A DNA stretch of 64,000 bases, taken from assembly GCF_034424175.1 (NCBI RefSeq), contig NZ_CP139986.1, positions 1,488,001-1,552,000 of the forward strand, written 5' to 3'. The position numbers and the translations under genes were made by a program. The number at the start of each line of letters is the position of its first letter. The stretch's first letter is position 1. Source of the DNA: Kluyvera intermedia. Lineage in GTDB: Bacteria > Pseudomonadota > Gammaproteobacteria > Enterobacterales > Enterobacteriaceae. The notes beneath the pieces were generated by a model that saw only the letters and a list, made by a program, of their open reading frames with translations, was not told where the DNA came from and did not search any database. Shown one piece after another: positions 52,072 through 61,043 of the stretch.

Positions 52072-52641
52072 GTGAAACGACTCATCATTGGTATTTCTGG
52101 CGCGAGTGGTGCTATTTACGGCGTACGCTTATTACAGGTGCTGCGTACTCTTCCGGATGTGGAAACCCATCTGGTGATGAGTCAGGCTGCCCGACAGACG
52201 CTGGCACTGGAAACCGATCTTTCACTGCGCGATGTTCAGGCGCTGGCCGATGTGGTGCATGATGCCCGCGATATCGCCGCCAACATCTCATCCGGTTCAT
52301 TTAAAACCGCTGGTATGGTCATTCTGCCGTGTTCGATGAAGACGCTTTCCGGCATCGTCAACAGCTATACCGATGGTTTGCTGACCCGTGCGGCCGATGT
52401 GGTGCTCAAAGAACGCAGGACGTTGGTGCTGTGCGTGCGAGAGACGCCGTTGCATCTGGGGCATCTGCGATTAATGACTCAGGCTGCTGAAATTGGTGCG
52501 GTAATTATGCCGCCCGTGCCTGCGTTTTATCACCGCCCGCAGACGCTGGATGATGTTATTAATCAAACCGTCAACCGTGTGCTGGATCTCTTTGATATCG
52601 AACTGCCGGAAGATCTCTTTGCCCGCTGGAACGGCGCGTAA
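52072..52641 (+). CDS. ubiX: flavin prenyltransferase UbiX
   Basis: This 189-residue flavoprotein joins dimethylallyl phosphate to FMN to make prenyl-FMN, the cofactor of the ubiquinone decarboxylase UbiD. Family signatures are IIGISGASGAIYGVRLLQVL at the N-terminus, SISSGSF-like ANISSGSFKTAGM, and RETPLHLGHLRLM. GTG 52072 fits the E. coli length and N-terminus (MKRLI). In E. coli it follows purF directly; here the arabinoside locus lies between them. Confidence 0.95.
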   Translation: MKRLIIGISGASGAIYGVRLLQVLRTLPDVETHLVMSQAARQTLALETDLSLRDVQALADVVHDARDIAANISSGSFKTAGMVILPCSMKTLSGIVNSYTDGLLTRAADVVLKERRTLVLCVRETPLHLGHLRLMTQAAEIGAVIMPPVPAFYHRPQTLDDVINQTVNRVLDLFDIELPEDLFARWNGA

Positions 52642-52670
52642 TCACGCCCAAAGAAAGTGCATGACCTCTT

Positions 52671-52693
52671 AATTGCCCTGTCTTAGGGCAATT
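52671..52693 (+). terminator. stem-loop after ubiX
   Basis: AATTGCCCT pairs with AGGGCAATT around a GTCTT loop, 30 bp after the ubiX stop. No long T tract follows, so it is a probable but weak terminator. It separates ubiX from the argT promoter region. Confidence 0.6.
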
Positions 52694-52845
52694 CTGCAAC
52701 ACCGATCAAATCCTCGATATTTAATCATCTCATTTGCGTTTTTGTGCTCGATTTATGCGCTGCGGCTGATATCTTTCCTTGTGATCACCTTTCATTATCT
52801 TTTTGTTAACAAATTTAACATCGCTTGTTCCGGCGATGCTAAAGA

Positions 52846-52861
52846 TGGCACAGAAGATGCA
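52846..52861 (+). promoter_or_regulatory. sigma-54 promoter of argT
   Basis: TGGCACAGAAGATGCA has the -24 GG and -12 GC doublets separated by 10 bases, matching the sigma-54 consensus TGGCAC-N5-TTGCA except at one T. It lies 73 bp before the argT start. argT is known to be nitrogen-controlled through NtrC and RpoN in enterics. Confidence 0.8.
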
Positions 52862-52933
52862 AACAAGGTTATGCAGACACAGCACAACATAATTATGAGC
52901 AGTTAACGACATCACGATTTAATAGGGGAATGT

Positions 52934-53716
52934 ATGAAGAAGACGGTTCTGGCTCTCTCTTTGCTGCTGGGTCTCAGCAGCGCCTCCAGCGTATTCGCCG
53001 CACTGCCGCAAAGTATTCGTATCGGCACTGACGCGACGTATGCGCCGTTCTCCTCGAAAGATGCTAAAGGCGATTTTGTCGGCTTTGATATCGATCTGGG
53101 CAATGAGATGTGTAAACGTGCCAGCATCAAATGTACCTGGGTGGGTAGCGATTTTGACGCGCTGATCCCGTCGCTGAAAGCGAAGAAAATTGACGCCATT
53201 ATCTCTTCGCTGTCGATAACCGAAAAACGCCAGCAGGAAATTGCCTTCTCCAACAAGCTCTACGCCGCGGATTCACGTCTAATTGCCGCCAAAGGCTCGC
53301 CAATTACGCCAACGCTGGATGGTCTTAAAGGCAAGCATATCGGGGTGTTACAAGGCTCAACGCAGGAAGCCTACGCCAACGAAAACTGGCGCAGCAAAGG
53401 CGTCGATGTGGTGGCCTATCAAAACCAGGATCTGATCTACTCCGACCTCACAGCAGGCCGTCTGGATGCTGCTTTACAAGATGAAGTCGCCGCCAGCGAA
53501 GGCTTCCTGAAACAGCCTGCCGGTAAAGAATTTGACTTTGCTGGACCGTCGGTGAAGAACAAAAAATACTTTGGCGATGGCACCGGGATAGGCATGCGTA
53601 AAGACGATACCGAGCTGAAAGCGGCGTTTGATAAAGCGCTGGCGGAACTGCGCGCCGATGGCACCTACGACAAGATGGCGAAGAAGTATTTCAACTTCAA
53701 CGTCTACGGCGACTAA
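52934..53716 (+). CDS. argT: lysine/arginine/ornithine-binding periplasmic protein ArgT
   Basis: This 260-residue substrate-binding protein delivers Lys, Arg and ornithine to the HisQMP transporter. A Sec signal peptide (residues 1-22, ending SSVFA) gives a mature protein starting ALPQSIRIG. The solute-binding family-3 signature [18 protein letters not shown] is near residue 50. It is a clear paralogue of the next gene, hisJ, with the same length. GGGGAATGT precedes the ATG. A stem-loop lies between the two genes. Confidence 0.96.
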   Translation: MKKTVLALSLLLGLSSASSVFAALPQSIRIGTDATYAPFSSKDAKGDFVGFDIDLGNEMCKRASIKCTWVGSDFDALIPSLKAKKIDAIISSLSITEKRQQEIAFSNKLYAADSRLIAAKGSPITPTLDGLKGKHIGVLQGSTQEAYANENWRSKGVDVVAYQNQDLIYSDLTAGRLDAALQDEVAASEGFLKQPAGKEFDFAGPSVKNKKYFGDGTGIGMRKDDTELKAAFDKALAELRADGTYDKMAKKYFNFNVYGD

Positions 53717-53732
53717 TCGCGCCGGATGTATC

Positions 53733-53766
53733 ATCATGGTGCATTGATTTTTCGGTGCACCATGAT
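53733..53766 (+). terminator. stem-loop between argT and hisJ
   Basis: ATCATGGTGCA pairs perfectly with TGCACCATGAT across a 12-base loop; CGTGCGTTTTTT follows shortly after. It may end part of the argT transcript or set the ratio of argT to hisJ mRNA. A known REP-type element occupies the comparable gap of some enterics. Confidence 0.65.
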
Positions 53767-53938
53767 CGTGCGTTTTTTGCTCGAAAGTTACGCATGCTTG
53801 CATAATTAAGCATTTTGAATGAGAAAAAAGCCAACCAACAGGGCAGAATGCTTTGCCTTGATGGGCCGAAAGGTGGCACGATAACCGCTCAGATTATTTC
53901 GAAAAAACCCACAAGAATTACTGTCTGTTGAGGATAAT

Positions 53939-54721
53939 ATGAAAAAACTGGCGTTATCTTTATCTCTGGTCTTAGCGCTTGCGTCTGCTTCAAGTGCATT
54001 TGCAGCAGTTGGGCAAAAAGTGCGTATCGGTACTGACCCTACGTATGCACCGTTCGAGTCTAAAAATGCACAGGGTGAATTGGTGGGTTTTGACATTGAT
54101 CTGGCAAAAGAGCTGTGTAAGCGCATCCAGGCACAATGTACCTTCGTGGAAAACCCGCTGGACGCCCTGATCCCCTCGCTGAAAGCGAAGAAAATCGATG
54201 CCATTATGTCATCGCTGTCGATCACGGAAAAACGTCAACAGGAAATCGCCTTTACCGACAAACTTTATGCTGCCGACTCTCGTCTGGTAGTCAAAAAGGG
54301 TTCTCCGGTGACACCTGACCTCGCAACTCTTAAAGGCAAGCGTGTGGGTGTGCTGCAAGGCACCACTCAGGAAACCTACGGTAACGAACACTGGGCGCCA
54401 AAAGGTATTGAAATCGTCTCCTACCAGGGCCAGGACAATATCTACTCTGACCTGACTGCCGGTCGTATTGACGCGGCATTCCAGGACGAAGTGGCGGCGA
54501 GTGAAGGTTTCCTGAAACAGCCAATCGGTAAAGACTACCAGTTCGGTGGCCCGTCGATTAAAGACGAGAAACTGTTCGGTGTAGGCACCGGTATGGGGCT
54601 GCGTAAAGACGATACCGAATTGCTGAATGCGCTGAACAAGGCTTTTGCCGAGATGCGCGCGGATGGCACTTACGACAAGCTGGCGAAAAAGTACTTCGAT
54701 TTTAACGTCTACGGCGAGTAA
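53939..54721 (+). CDS. hisJ: histidine-binding periplasmic protein HisJ
   Basis: This 260-residue family-3 solute-binding protein delivers histidine to HisQMP. The signal peptide covers residues 1-22 (ending SSAFA; mature AVGQKVRIG) and the family signature [18 protein letters not shown] is near residue 50. It is similar to ArgT along its whole length, evidence of an old tandem duplication. Its own promoter may lie in the 222-bp gap after argT. hisQ follows 63 bp later. Confidence 0.96.
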   Translation: MKKLALSLSLVLALASASSAFAAVGQKVRIGTDPTYAPFESKNAQGELVGFDIDLAKELCKRIQAQCTFVENPLDALIPSLKAKKIDAIMSSLSITEKRQQEIAFTDKLYAADSRLVVKKGSPVTPDLATLKGKRVGVLQGTTQETYGNEHWAPKGIEIVSYQGQDNIYSDLTAGRIDAAFQDEVAASEGFLKQPIGKDYQFGGPSIKDEKLFGVGTGMGLRKDDTELLNALNKAFAEMRADGTYDKLAKKYFDFNVYGE

Positions 54722-54784
54722 TCATCACGAGTAATCCATCGCCTGGCATGACCGGGCGATGGGCGTCACGACAGGACTGGCAGC

Positions 54785-55471
54785 ATGCTGTACGGGTTTT
54801 CACAGGTTATTTTTCAGGGCGCGATAGTGACGCTTGAGCTGGCACTTAGCTCAGTGGTGCTGTCCGTGCTTATTGGTCTGGTCGGCGCGGGGGCAAAGCT
54901 CTCCCGAAATCGCGTACTGGCGTTAATTTTTGAGGGCTATACCACGTTGATTCGTGGCGTTCCCGACTTAGTCCTTATGCTGCTGATTTTTTACGGTCTG
55001 CAGATGGCGTTGAACGTGGTGACCGACTCGCTCGGATTATCACAATTTGATATTGATCCGATGATAGCCGGGATTATTACCCTCGGTTTTATCTACGGCG
55101 CGTATTTTACGGAAACCTTCCGTGGTGCGTTTATGGCGGTACCCAAAGGCCATATTGAAGCCGCGACGGCTTTTGGCTTTACCGGAGCGCAAACCTTCCG
55201 TCGGATTTTATTTCCCGCGATGATGCGCTACGCGCTGCCGGGTATTGGCAACAATTGGCAGGTGATTCTAAAAGCCACCGCGCTCGTCTCTTTGTTAGGG
55301 TTGGAAGATGTGGTGAAAGCCACCCAACTTGCCGGAAAAAGCACCTGGGAGCCATTTTACTTCGCCATCGTCTGCGGTTTGATTTATCTGCTGTTTACCA
55401 CCGTTTCCAATGGCGTGTTGCTGCTGCTCGAACGCCGCTACTCCGTGGGTGTAAAGAGGGCTGACCTGTGA
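54785..55471 (+). CDS. hisQ: histidine/basic amino acid ABC permease HisQ
   Basis: This 228-residue inner-membrane subunit has about five helices and the ABC permease EAA loop (GHIEAATAFGFTGAQTFRRI, with the conserved downstream LPG-I). It pairs with HisM to form the translocation path for ArgT and HisJ cargo. The hisM GTG overlaps its stop by four bases, indicating translational coupling. Confidence 0.96.
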   Translation: MLYGFSQVIFQGAIVTLELALSSVVLSVLIGLVGAGAKLSRNRVLALIFEGYTTLIRGVPDLVLMLLIFYGLQMALNVVTDSLGLSQFDIDPMIAGIITLGFIYGAYFTETFRGAFMAVPKGHIEAATAFGFTGAQTFRRILFPAMMRYALPGIGNNWQVILKATALVSLLGLEDVVKATQLAGKSTWEPFYFAIVCGLIYLLFTTVSNGVLLLLERRYSVGVKRADL

Positions 55472-56184
55472 CAGAGATTATTCAGGAGTACTGGAAAGCG
55501 CTGCTGTGGAGTGATGGTTACCGTTTTACCGGTGTGGCGATTACGCTGTGGCTGCTGGTATTGTCGGTGGTGATGGGCGGCATTATGGCGCTCTTCCTGG
55601 CCATTGCCCGCGTCTCGAGCAACAAATATATTAAATTCCCGGTGTGGCTTTTTACCTATATTTTCCGTGGAACACCGCTGTATGTGCAGCTACTGGTGTT
55701 CTACTCCGGGATGTACACGTTGGAAATTGTCAAAGGCACCGAGATGCTCAACGCCTTTTTCCGCAGCGGCCTGAACTGTACCGTGCTGGCTTTGACACTA
55801 AATACCTGTGCGTATACGACTGAGATTTTTGCGGGTGCGATCCGCGCAGTTCCTGCGGGTGAGGTGGAAGCGGCACGTGCCTACGGCTTCTCGTCGTTTA
55901 AACTTTATCGCTGCATTATTCTGCCATCAGCGCTGCGCATTGCGCTGCCGGCCTACAGCAATGAAGTTATTCTGATGCTGCATTCTACGGCGCTGGCGTT
56001 TACCGCTACCGTACCTGACTTACTGAAGATTGCGCGCGATATAAACTCTGCAACCTATCAACCGTTTACCGCCTTCGGTATTGCGGCGGTGCTTTATTTA
56101 ATGATTTCTTACGTGTTGATTAGCCTGTTCCGCAAAGCGGAAAAGCGCTGGTTACAGCATGTGCAACCGTCTTCTACGCACTGA
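55468..56184 (+). CDS. hisM: histidine/basic amino acid ABC permease HisM
   Basis: This 238-residue partner of HisQ also has about five membrane helices and an EAA loop ([20 protein letters not shown], then [16 protein letters not shown]). It starts at a GTG overlapping the hisQ stop by four bases. The hisP ATG follows 7 bp after its stop. Together they form the HisQMP2 transporter. Confidence 0.96.
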   Translation: MTEIIQEYWKALLWSDGYRFTGVAITLWLLVLSVVMGGIMALFLAIARVSSNKYIKFPVWLFTYIFRGTPLYVQLLVFYSGMYTLEIVKGTEMLNAFFRSGLNCTVLALTLNTCAYTTEIFAGAIRAVPAGEVEAARAYGFSSFKLYRCIILPSALRIALPAYSNEVILMLHSTALAFTATVPDLLKIARDINSATYQPFTAFGIAAVLYLMISYVLISLFRKAEKRWLQHVQPSSTH

Positions 56185-56191
56185 GAACATA

Positions 56192-56965
56192 ATGTCGGAT
56201 AAAAAACTTAGCATCATCGATCTGCACAAACATTATGGCGAGCATGAAGTGCTGAAGGGCGTATCGCTGCAGGCGAACGCTGGCGATGTGATCAGCATTA
56301 TCGGTTCGTCCGGTTCAGGTAAAAGTACCTTCTTACGCTGCATCAACTTCCTCGAAAAACCGAGTGAAGGCACGATTGTTGTCAATGGGCAGAATATTGG
56401 TCTGGTCCGTGATAACGATGGGCAACTGAAGGTGGCGGATAAAAATCAGCTGCGTTTACTGCGTACCCGACTGACCATGGTGTTTCAACACTTCAACCTC
56501 TGGAGCCATATGACGGTGCTGGAGAACGTGATGGAAGCGCCCATTCAGGTATTGGGATTAAGTAAGCAAGAGGCTCGCGCACGGGCAGTCAAATACCTGG
56601 CGAAAGTAGGTATTGATGAACGTCAGCAGGCGAAATATCCGGTACATCTCTCCGGTGGTCAGCAGCAGCGCGTGTCTATTGCGCGTGCGCTGGCGATGGA
56701 GCCGGAAGTGTTGCTGTTTGATGAACCGACCTCTGCGCTTGACCCTGAACTGGTCGGTGAGGTGCTGCGTATTATGCAGCAGCTTGCGGAAGAGGGAAAA
56801 ACCATGGTTGTCGTGACTCACGAAATGGGCTTTGCGCGGCATGTCTCCTCTCACGTGATTTTCCTGCATCAGGGGAAAATTGAGGAAGAGGGCGAGCCAG
56901 ATGAGGTCTTCGGCAACCCAAAAAGCGCACGTCTACAGCAGTTCTTGAGCGGTGCGCTAAAATAA
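56192..56965 (+). CDS. hisP: histidine/basic amino acid ABC ATPase HisP
   Basis: This 257-residue ATPase powers the transporter. Walker [10 protein letters not shown] is at residues 39-47, the signature [17 protein letters not shown] follows, Walker B is [14 protein letters not shown], and the switch His lies in [13 protein letters not shown] 56192 gives the length of the E. coli protein; an upstream in-frame start would overlap hisM. A hairpin follows at 56976. Confidence 0.97.
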   Translation: MSDKKLSIIDLHKHYGEHEVLKGVSLQANAGDVISIIGSSGSGKSTFLRCINFLEKPSEGTIVVNGQNIGLVRDNDGQLKVADKNQLRLLRTRLTMVFQHFNLWSHMTVLENVMEAPIQVLGLSKQEARARAVKYLAKVGIDERQQAKYPVHLSGGQQQRVSIARALAMEPEVLLFDEPTSALDPELVGEVLRIMQQLAEEGKTMVVVTHEMGFARHVSSHVIFLHQGKIEEEGEPDEVFGNPKSARLQQFLSGALK

Positions 56966-56975
56966 CGTCTTATCG

Positions 56976-56995
56976 CCCTCACCGCTCGGTGAGGG
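56976..56995. terminator. hairpin at the hisP / acetyltransferase convergence
   Basis: CCCTCACCG-CT-CGGTGAGGG is a perfect 9-bp inverted repeat followed by TATTTT on the + strand, 11 bp after hisP. The stop codon of the opposing acetyltransferase gene (56979-56981) lies inside its left arm. Confidence 0.8.
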
Positions 56996-57491
56996 TATTT
57001 TCTCGCCGGTATACCCAGTCGTCGTAGTATTCCCCATTGAGAACGTAGGCTTTTTCAAGCACCTGCGTGCGGGTAAAACCGTGTTTTTCCAGCAGCCGTG
57101 ACGAACCTTGATTAACCCCCAATACCCACGCATTAATGGCGTGTAGCGACAACTGATTAAAGCCGTAGTCACAAAGTGCAGCGAGCGCCTCACTGGCATA
57201 CCCTTTGCCCTGAGCTTCAGGGAGAAGCGCGTAGCCGACATCGGCTTCATGAGGATTTTTATGGCTAACACGCAGGCCGATATCACCTAATGTGGCACCA
57301 TTTTCATCACGGATGATAAAGATATTCGGTTCTTCACATCGCTGGATGAATAACGCACGTATCGCCACCTCGTCCAATACTTCGCCCATAAAACGCATGA
57401 CGTCACTGTTTTCTCGAAGCGACAGAAAAAAAGGCCAGTCTTGTTCGTTAAACGGAGAAAGCAGCAAACGTGGAGTTTTGAGGGTGACCAT
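56979..57491 (-). CDS. GNAT-family N-acetyltransferase (RimJ/RimL type)
   Basis: This 170-residue cytosolic protein has the GNAT fold of the RimJ/RimL subgroup: TPRLLLSPFNEQDWPFF at the start, IGLRVSHKNPHEADVGYAL, the acetyl-CoA loop LLPEAQGKGYASEAL (pattern Q-x-x-G-x-G/A) near residue 100, and NQGSSRLLEKHGFTR. The acceptor is unknown; it could be an amino group on a protein, antibiotic or small molecule. ATG 57491 starts the conserved domain; an upstream TTG would add eight residues. It takes the place where E. coli has the yfcI (rpnB) gene between hisP and yfcH. Confidence 0.82.
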   Translation of the reverse strand: MVTLKTPRLLLSPFNEQDWPFFLSLRENSDVMRFMGEVLDEVAIRALFIQRCEEPNIFIIRDENGATLGDIGLRVSHKNPHEADVGYALLPEAQGKGYASEALAALCDYGFNQLSLHAINAWVLGVNQGSSRLLEKHGFTRTQVLEKAYVLNGEYYDDWVYRRENTLTER

Positions 57492-57597
57492 AGTGAGACC
57501 ATTGCGCGAGAACAAAGAAACACCTTAGCACCCAAAAAGATGCGATAACAAGGCCTTAACGGTTAAGCGATGCGCATCCGCAGATTCAACGCGGGCG

Positions 57598-58500
57598 TTA
57601 AGCACGCTTTCCGAGAATATCCCCCAGCGCGTCATCCAGATCATACCAGCGGAAGGTAAAACCGGCGGCTTCCAGACGTTTTGGCAACGCGCGCTGACCA
57701 CCCAACACCAGTACCGAAGATTCGCCCATCAGCAGGCGTATCACCGTCGCAGGAACGCGTAAGATTGCGGGGCGCTCCAGCGCGTGCCCCAGGGCGTGCG
57801 AAAATTGTTCGTTATGCACCGGGTAGGGGGAAACCATATTAAAGGGCCCGCGGAGATCGTGGTCGAGTAGCCATAGGATACCGTTGACCATATCGTCAAT
57901 GTGGATCCAGGCCAGATACTGTCGACCATTGCCGATAGGGCCACCGAGCCCGAGCTTAAACGGCGGCAGCATTTTGCCGAGGATCCCACCTTTGGCGGCA
58001 AGTACCACGCCGGTGCGCAGTAGGCAAACACGGGTTCGGTCACTTTGCGCGGTGCAGGCGATCTGCTCCCAACGAGCGCAAAGCTTGTGGGTAAATTCGT
58101 TATGCGGCGGTTCTTCTTCCGTTACGACCACTTCGCCGAGATCGCCGTAGTAACCGATAGCAGAGCCGGAAACCAGCACCGCAGGTGGAGTATCGCTTGC
58201 CTGAATCAGTTCGCTTAGTCGCTGGGTTATCGTCCAGCGACTGTCGCAGAGTTTATGCTTTTGCGCCTCGGTCCAGCGCTTGTCGGCAATCGGTTCACCA
58301 GCGAGGTTAATGACGGCGTCTATGCCGTCAAGTGATGTAATATTCTGTAGTCCGGGCCATATCTTTACGCGCGCATCCAGCGTCTGGCGCGCTTTCTCAG
58401 GCGTTCGGGTTACCACGCAGACCGTGTGACCCAGCGTCATTAAACGTGGGATCAGATGGCGACCAATAAGCCCGGTGCCACCGGTAATCAGAATTTGCAT
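57598..58500 (-). CDS. yfcH: NAD(P)-binding epimerase-like protein YfcH (SDR39U1)
   Basis: This 300-residue protein is an atypical short-chain dehydrogenase of the SDR39U1 group. The dinucleotide-binding motif [20 protein letters not shown] opens it, [19 protein letters not shown] is the family signature, and [12 protein letters not shown] contains the YxxxK-region tyrosines. C-terminal DUF1731 part includes [14 protein letters not shown]. Substrate is unknown. It lies 23 bp downstream of folX on the same strand, so the two are probably co-transcribed. Confidence 0.93.
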   Translation of the reverse strand: MQILITGGTGLIGRHLIPRLMTLGHTVCVVTRTPEKARQTLDARVKIWPGLQNITSLDGIDAVINLAGEPIADKRWTEAQKHKLCDSRWTITQRLSELIQASDTPPAVLVSGSAIGYYGDLGEVVVTEEEPPHNEFTHKLCARWEQIACTAQSDRTRVCLLRTGVVLAAKGGILGKMLPPFKLGLGGPIGNGRQYLAWIHIDDMVNGILWLLDHDLRGPFNMVSPYPVHNEQFSHALGHALERPAILRVPATVIRLLMGESSVLVLGGQRALPKRLEAAGFTFRWYDLDDALGDILGKRA

Positions 58501-58523
58501 GCGACCTCCCAGCGAAGGAGCGC

Positions 58524-58886
58524 TTAACGTTGCCAGCTTAAGGTAATGGATACCGAGTCGGCGTAACGCAGCGCGTGAACTTTATCGACCTCTACTTCAG
58601 CATAAGTGACCCAGTGATGTTTGCGTGCGATATCGAGCACATCCTGAGTTAATTTTTCCAGCAAAGAGAAACGGTTATTCTCTACATGGGAAATAATGCT
58701 TTTGGTAATTGTGCGGTAGTTCAGCGCATCGTTGATATCTTCACTGTTGCGCGCCGTATCAGCCGGGTAGCGAATCTCAATATTGATAACCACATCCTGG
58801 CGGTTGGCAATCTCTTCTTCTTTGATACCGATAAACGTGCGCAAACGTAGATTTTTGATGCGGATAATCGCGTCGGATTGTGACAT
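58524..58886 (-). CDS. folX: dihydroneopterin triphosphate 2'-epimerase FolX
   Basis: This 120-residue homologue of dihydroneopterin aldolase (FolB) interconverts dihydroneopterin triphosphate and dihydromonapterin triphosphate. Family features are [38 protein letters not shown] and a C-terminal [18 protein letters not shown] 58886, ten bases after GGAG, gives the E. coli length; an ATG three codons upstream is too near that site. In E. coli yfcG lies between folX and yfcF; here it is absent. Confidence 0.95.
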   Translation of the reverse strand: MSQSDAIIRIKNLRLRTFIGIKEEEIANRQDVVINIEIRYPADTARNSEDINDALNYRTITKSIISHVENNRFSLLEKLTQDVLDIARKHHWVTYAEVEVDKVHALRYADSVSITLSWQR

Positions 58887-59081
58887 TGCAGGCATTCTCC
58901 ATAATTATTGTTGTCTTGAACATCATACACGAAAGCGGGATTGTCGCGGCTATCGGCCAATTGCAAAAACCTCATGTTGCAGACCAGTGACATCCATTCA
59001 CGGACAAGCTATGTTGGCTGATATGTCCGATGGAGGCAGGATTTTTGCGTCCGTCGTTTGTGCCTTATTGCCTGTGATTGA

Positions 59082-59735
<654 letters not shown>

Positions 59736-59791
59736 AAAAAACCATGAAATCCATTATGATACCAGGGATTATCATTGTAGGGATTTGATTA

Positions 59792-60343
59792 ATGAAACTG
59801 ATGTTTGCATCGGATATTCATGGCTCTCTGCCTGCCACTGAACGCGTAGTATCGTTATTCAAACAAAGCGGTGCAGATTGGTTGGTGATTCTGGGGGATG
59901 TGCTCAATCATGGGCCACGTAACGCGCTCCCTGAGGGATATGCACCCTCCAGGGTTGCCGAGTGCCTGAACGGCGTTGCTGAGCGGATTATTGCGGTACG
60001 CGGCAATTGTGATAGCGAAGTCGATCAGATGTTGCTGCATTTTCCTATCACGGCTCCGTGGCAGCAGGTGCTCACCGAAACCCAAAGGTTGTTTGTGACT
60101 CACGGTCATCTTTATGGCCCTGATAATCTTCCGCCGCTTGCGTCAGGAGATGTGCTAATTTTTGGTCATACGCACCTGCCGTTGGCAGAAAAGCACGGCG
60201 AGATATTCTTATTTAACCCCGGTTCGGTTAGCATTCCCAAAGGCGGTTTTGCTGCAAGCTTCGGAGTGATGGACGGGGGCAAACTGCAAGTTTTAGCACT
60301 CAATGATCAGCGGGTTATTGCAGAGGTGGTTATTAACCCGTAA
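59792..60343 (+). CDS. yfcE: metallophosphodiesterase YfcE
   Basis: This 183-residue calcineurin-like phosphoesterase has all five metal/active-site blocks: FASDIHGS, GDVLNHGPRN, GNCDSEVD, THGHLYGP and FGHTHLPL. The E. coli protein is a Mn2+-dependent phosphodiesterase active on model substrates; the natural substrate is unknown. It follows yfcF by 56 bp on the same strand and precedes yfcD by the same distance. Confidence 0.95.
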   Translation: MKLMFASDIHGSLPATERVVSLFKQSGADWLVILGDVLNHGPRNALPEGYAPSRVAECLNGVAERIIAVRGNCDSEVDQMLLHFPITAPWQQVLTETQRLFVTHGHLYGPDNLPPLASGDVLIFGHTHLPLAEKHGEIFLFNPGSVSIPKGGFAASFGVMDGGKLQVLALNDQRVIAEVVINP

Positions 60344-60399
60344 TTTACCCATCAATCATAAAACGCGCCGCAAGAGCGCATTCAATTTAAGGTTTTCTG

Positions 60400-60945
60400 A
60401 TGGTCGAGCAGAATCATTTGGCAAGCACGGAATGGGTCGATATTGTCAGCGAAGACAATGAGGTCATCGCGCAAGCGAGCCGCGAACAAATGCGTGCGCA
60501 GTGCCTGCGTCACCGGGCTACTTATATCGTCGTGCATGACGGCATGGGGAAAATCCTGGTGCAACGCCGTACTGAGATGAAAGACTATCAGCCGGGTATG
60601 CTGGACGCCACCGCTGGGGGTGTTGTTCAGGCTGATGAACCGTTACTGGAATCAGCTCGCCGTGAAGCGGAAGAGGAACTTGGGATTGCTGGCGTGCCGT
60701 TTGCCGATCACGGTCAGTTCTATTTTGAAGATAAGAACTGTCGTGTCTGGGGAAGCTTGTTTAGCTGCGTTTCCCATGGCCCATTTGCCTTGCAGGAAGA
60801 AGAGGTGAGTGAAGTAAGCTGGATGACGCCGGAAGAGATCACCGCACGTTGCGATGACTTTACTGATGACTCTCTGAAGGCCCTGGCGCTGTGGATGACC
60901 CGCAACGCGAATAACGAAAAACACGTTGAGGAAGAGGTCGAATAA
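60400..60945 (+). CDS. yfcD: Nudix hydrolase YfcD
   Basis: This 181-residue protein contains a Nudix box starting [20 protein letters not shown] and ending ELGI, fitting GX5EX7REUXEEXGU, in an IPP-isomerase-like Nudix fold ([20 protein letters not shown] at the N-terminus). It should hydrolyse a nucleoside diphosphate linked to some group; the substrate is unknown. In E. coli yfcC lies between yfcD and pta, but here the next gene is pta, convergent across a strong terminator. Confidence 0.93.
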   Translation: MVEQNHLASTEWVDIVSEDNEVIAQASREQMRAQCLRHRATYIVVHDGMGKILVQRRTEMKDYQPGMLDATAGGVVQADEPLLESARREAEEELGIAGVPFADHGQFYFEDKNCRVWGSLFSCVSHGPFALQEEEVSEVSWMTPEEITARCDDFTDDSLKALALWMTRNANNEKHVEEEVE

Positions 60946-60967
60946 ATTCGCGCCGACTCGCAGAGAT

Positions 60968-61007
60968 AAAAAAATCCGGAACGGTTTCCCGCTTCCGGAT
61001 TTTTTTT
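60968..61007. terminator. bidirectional terminator yfcD/pta
   Basis: AAAAAAATCCGGAA pairs with TTCCGGATTTTTTT across an 11-base loop, giving A and T tracts on both sides. Confidence 0.92.
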
Positions 61008-61015
61008 ACCTTAAA

Positions 61016-61035
61016 ACCGTCCGCGAACGGACGGT
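61016..61035 (-). terminator. hairpin after pta
   Basis: ACCGTCCG pairs with CGGACGGT around a CGAA tetraloop, 9 bp beyond the pta stop. It lies just ahead of the strong A/T hairpin and may protect the 3' end of the ackA-pta mRNA. Confidence 0.7.
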
Positions 61036-61043
61036 AAAAGGAA

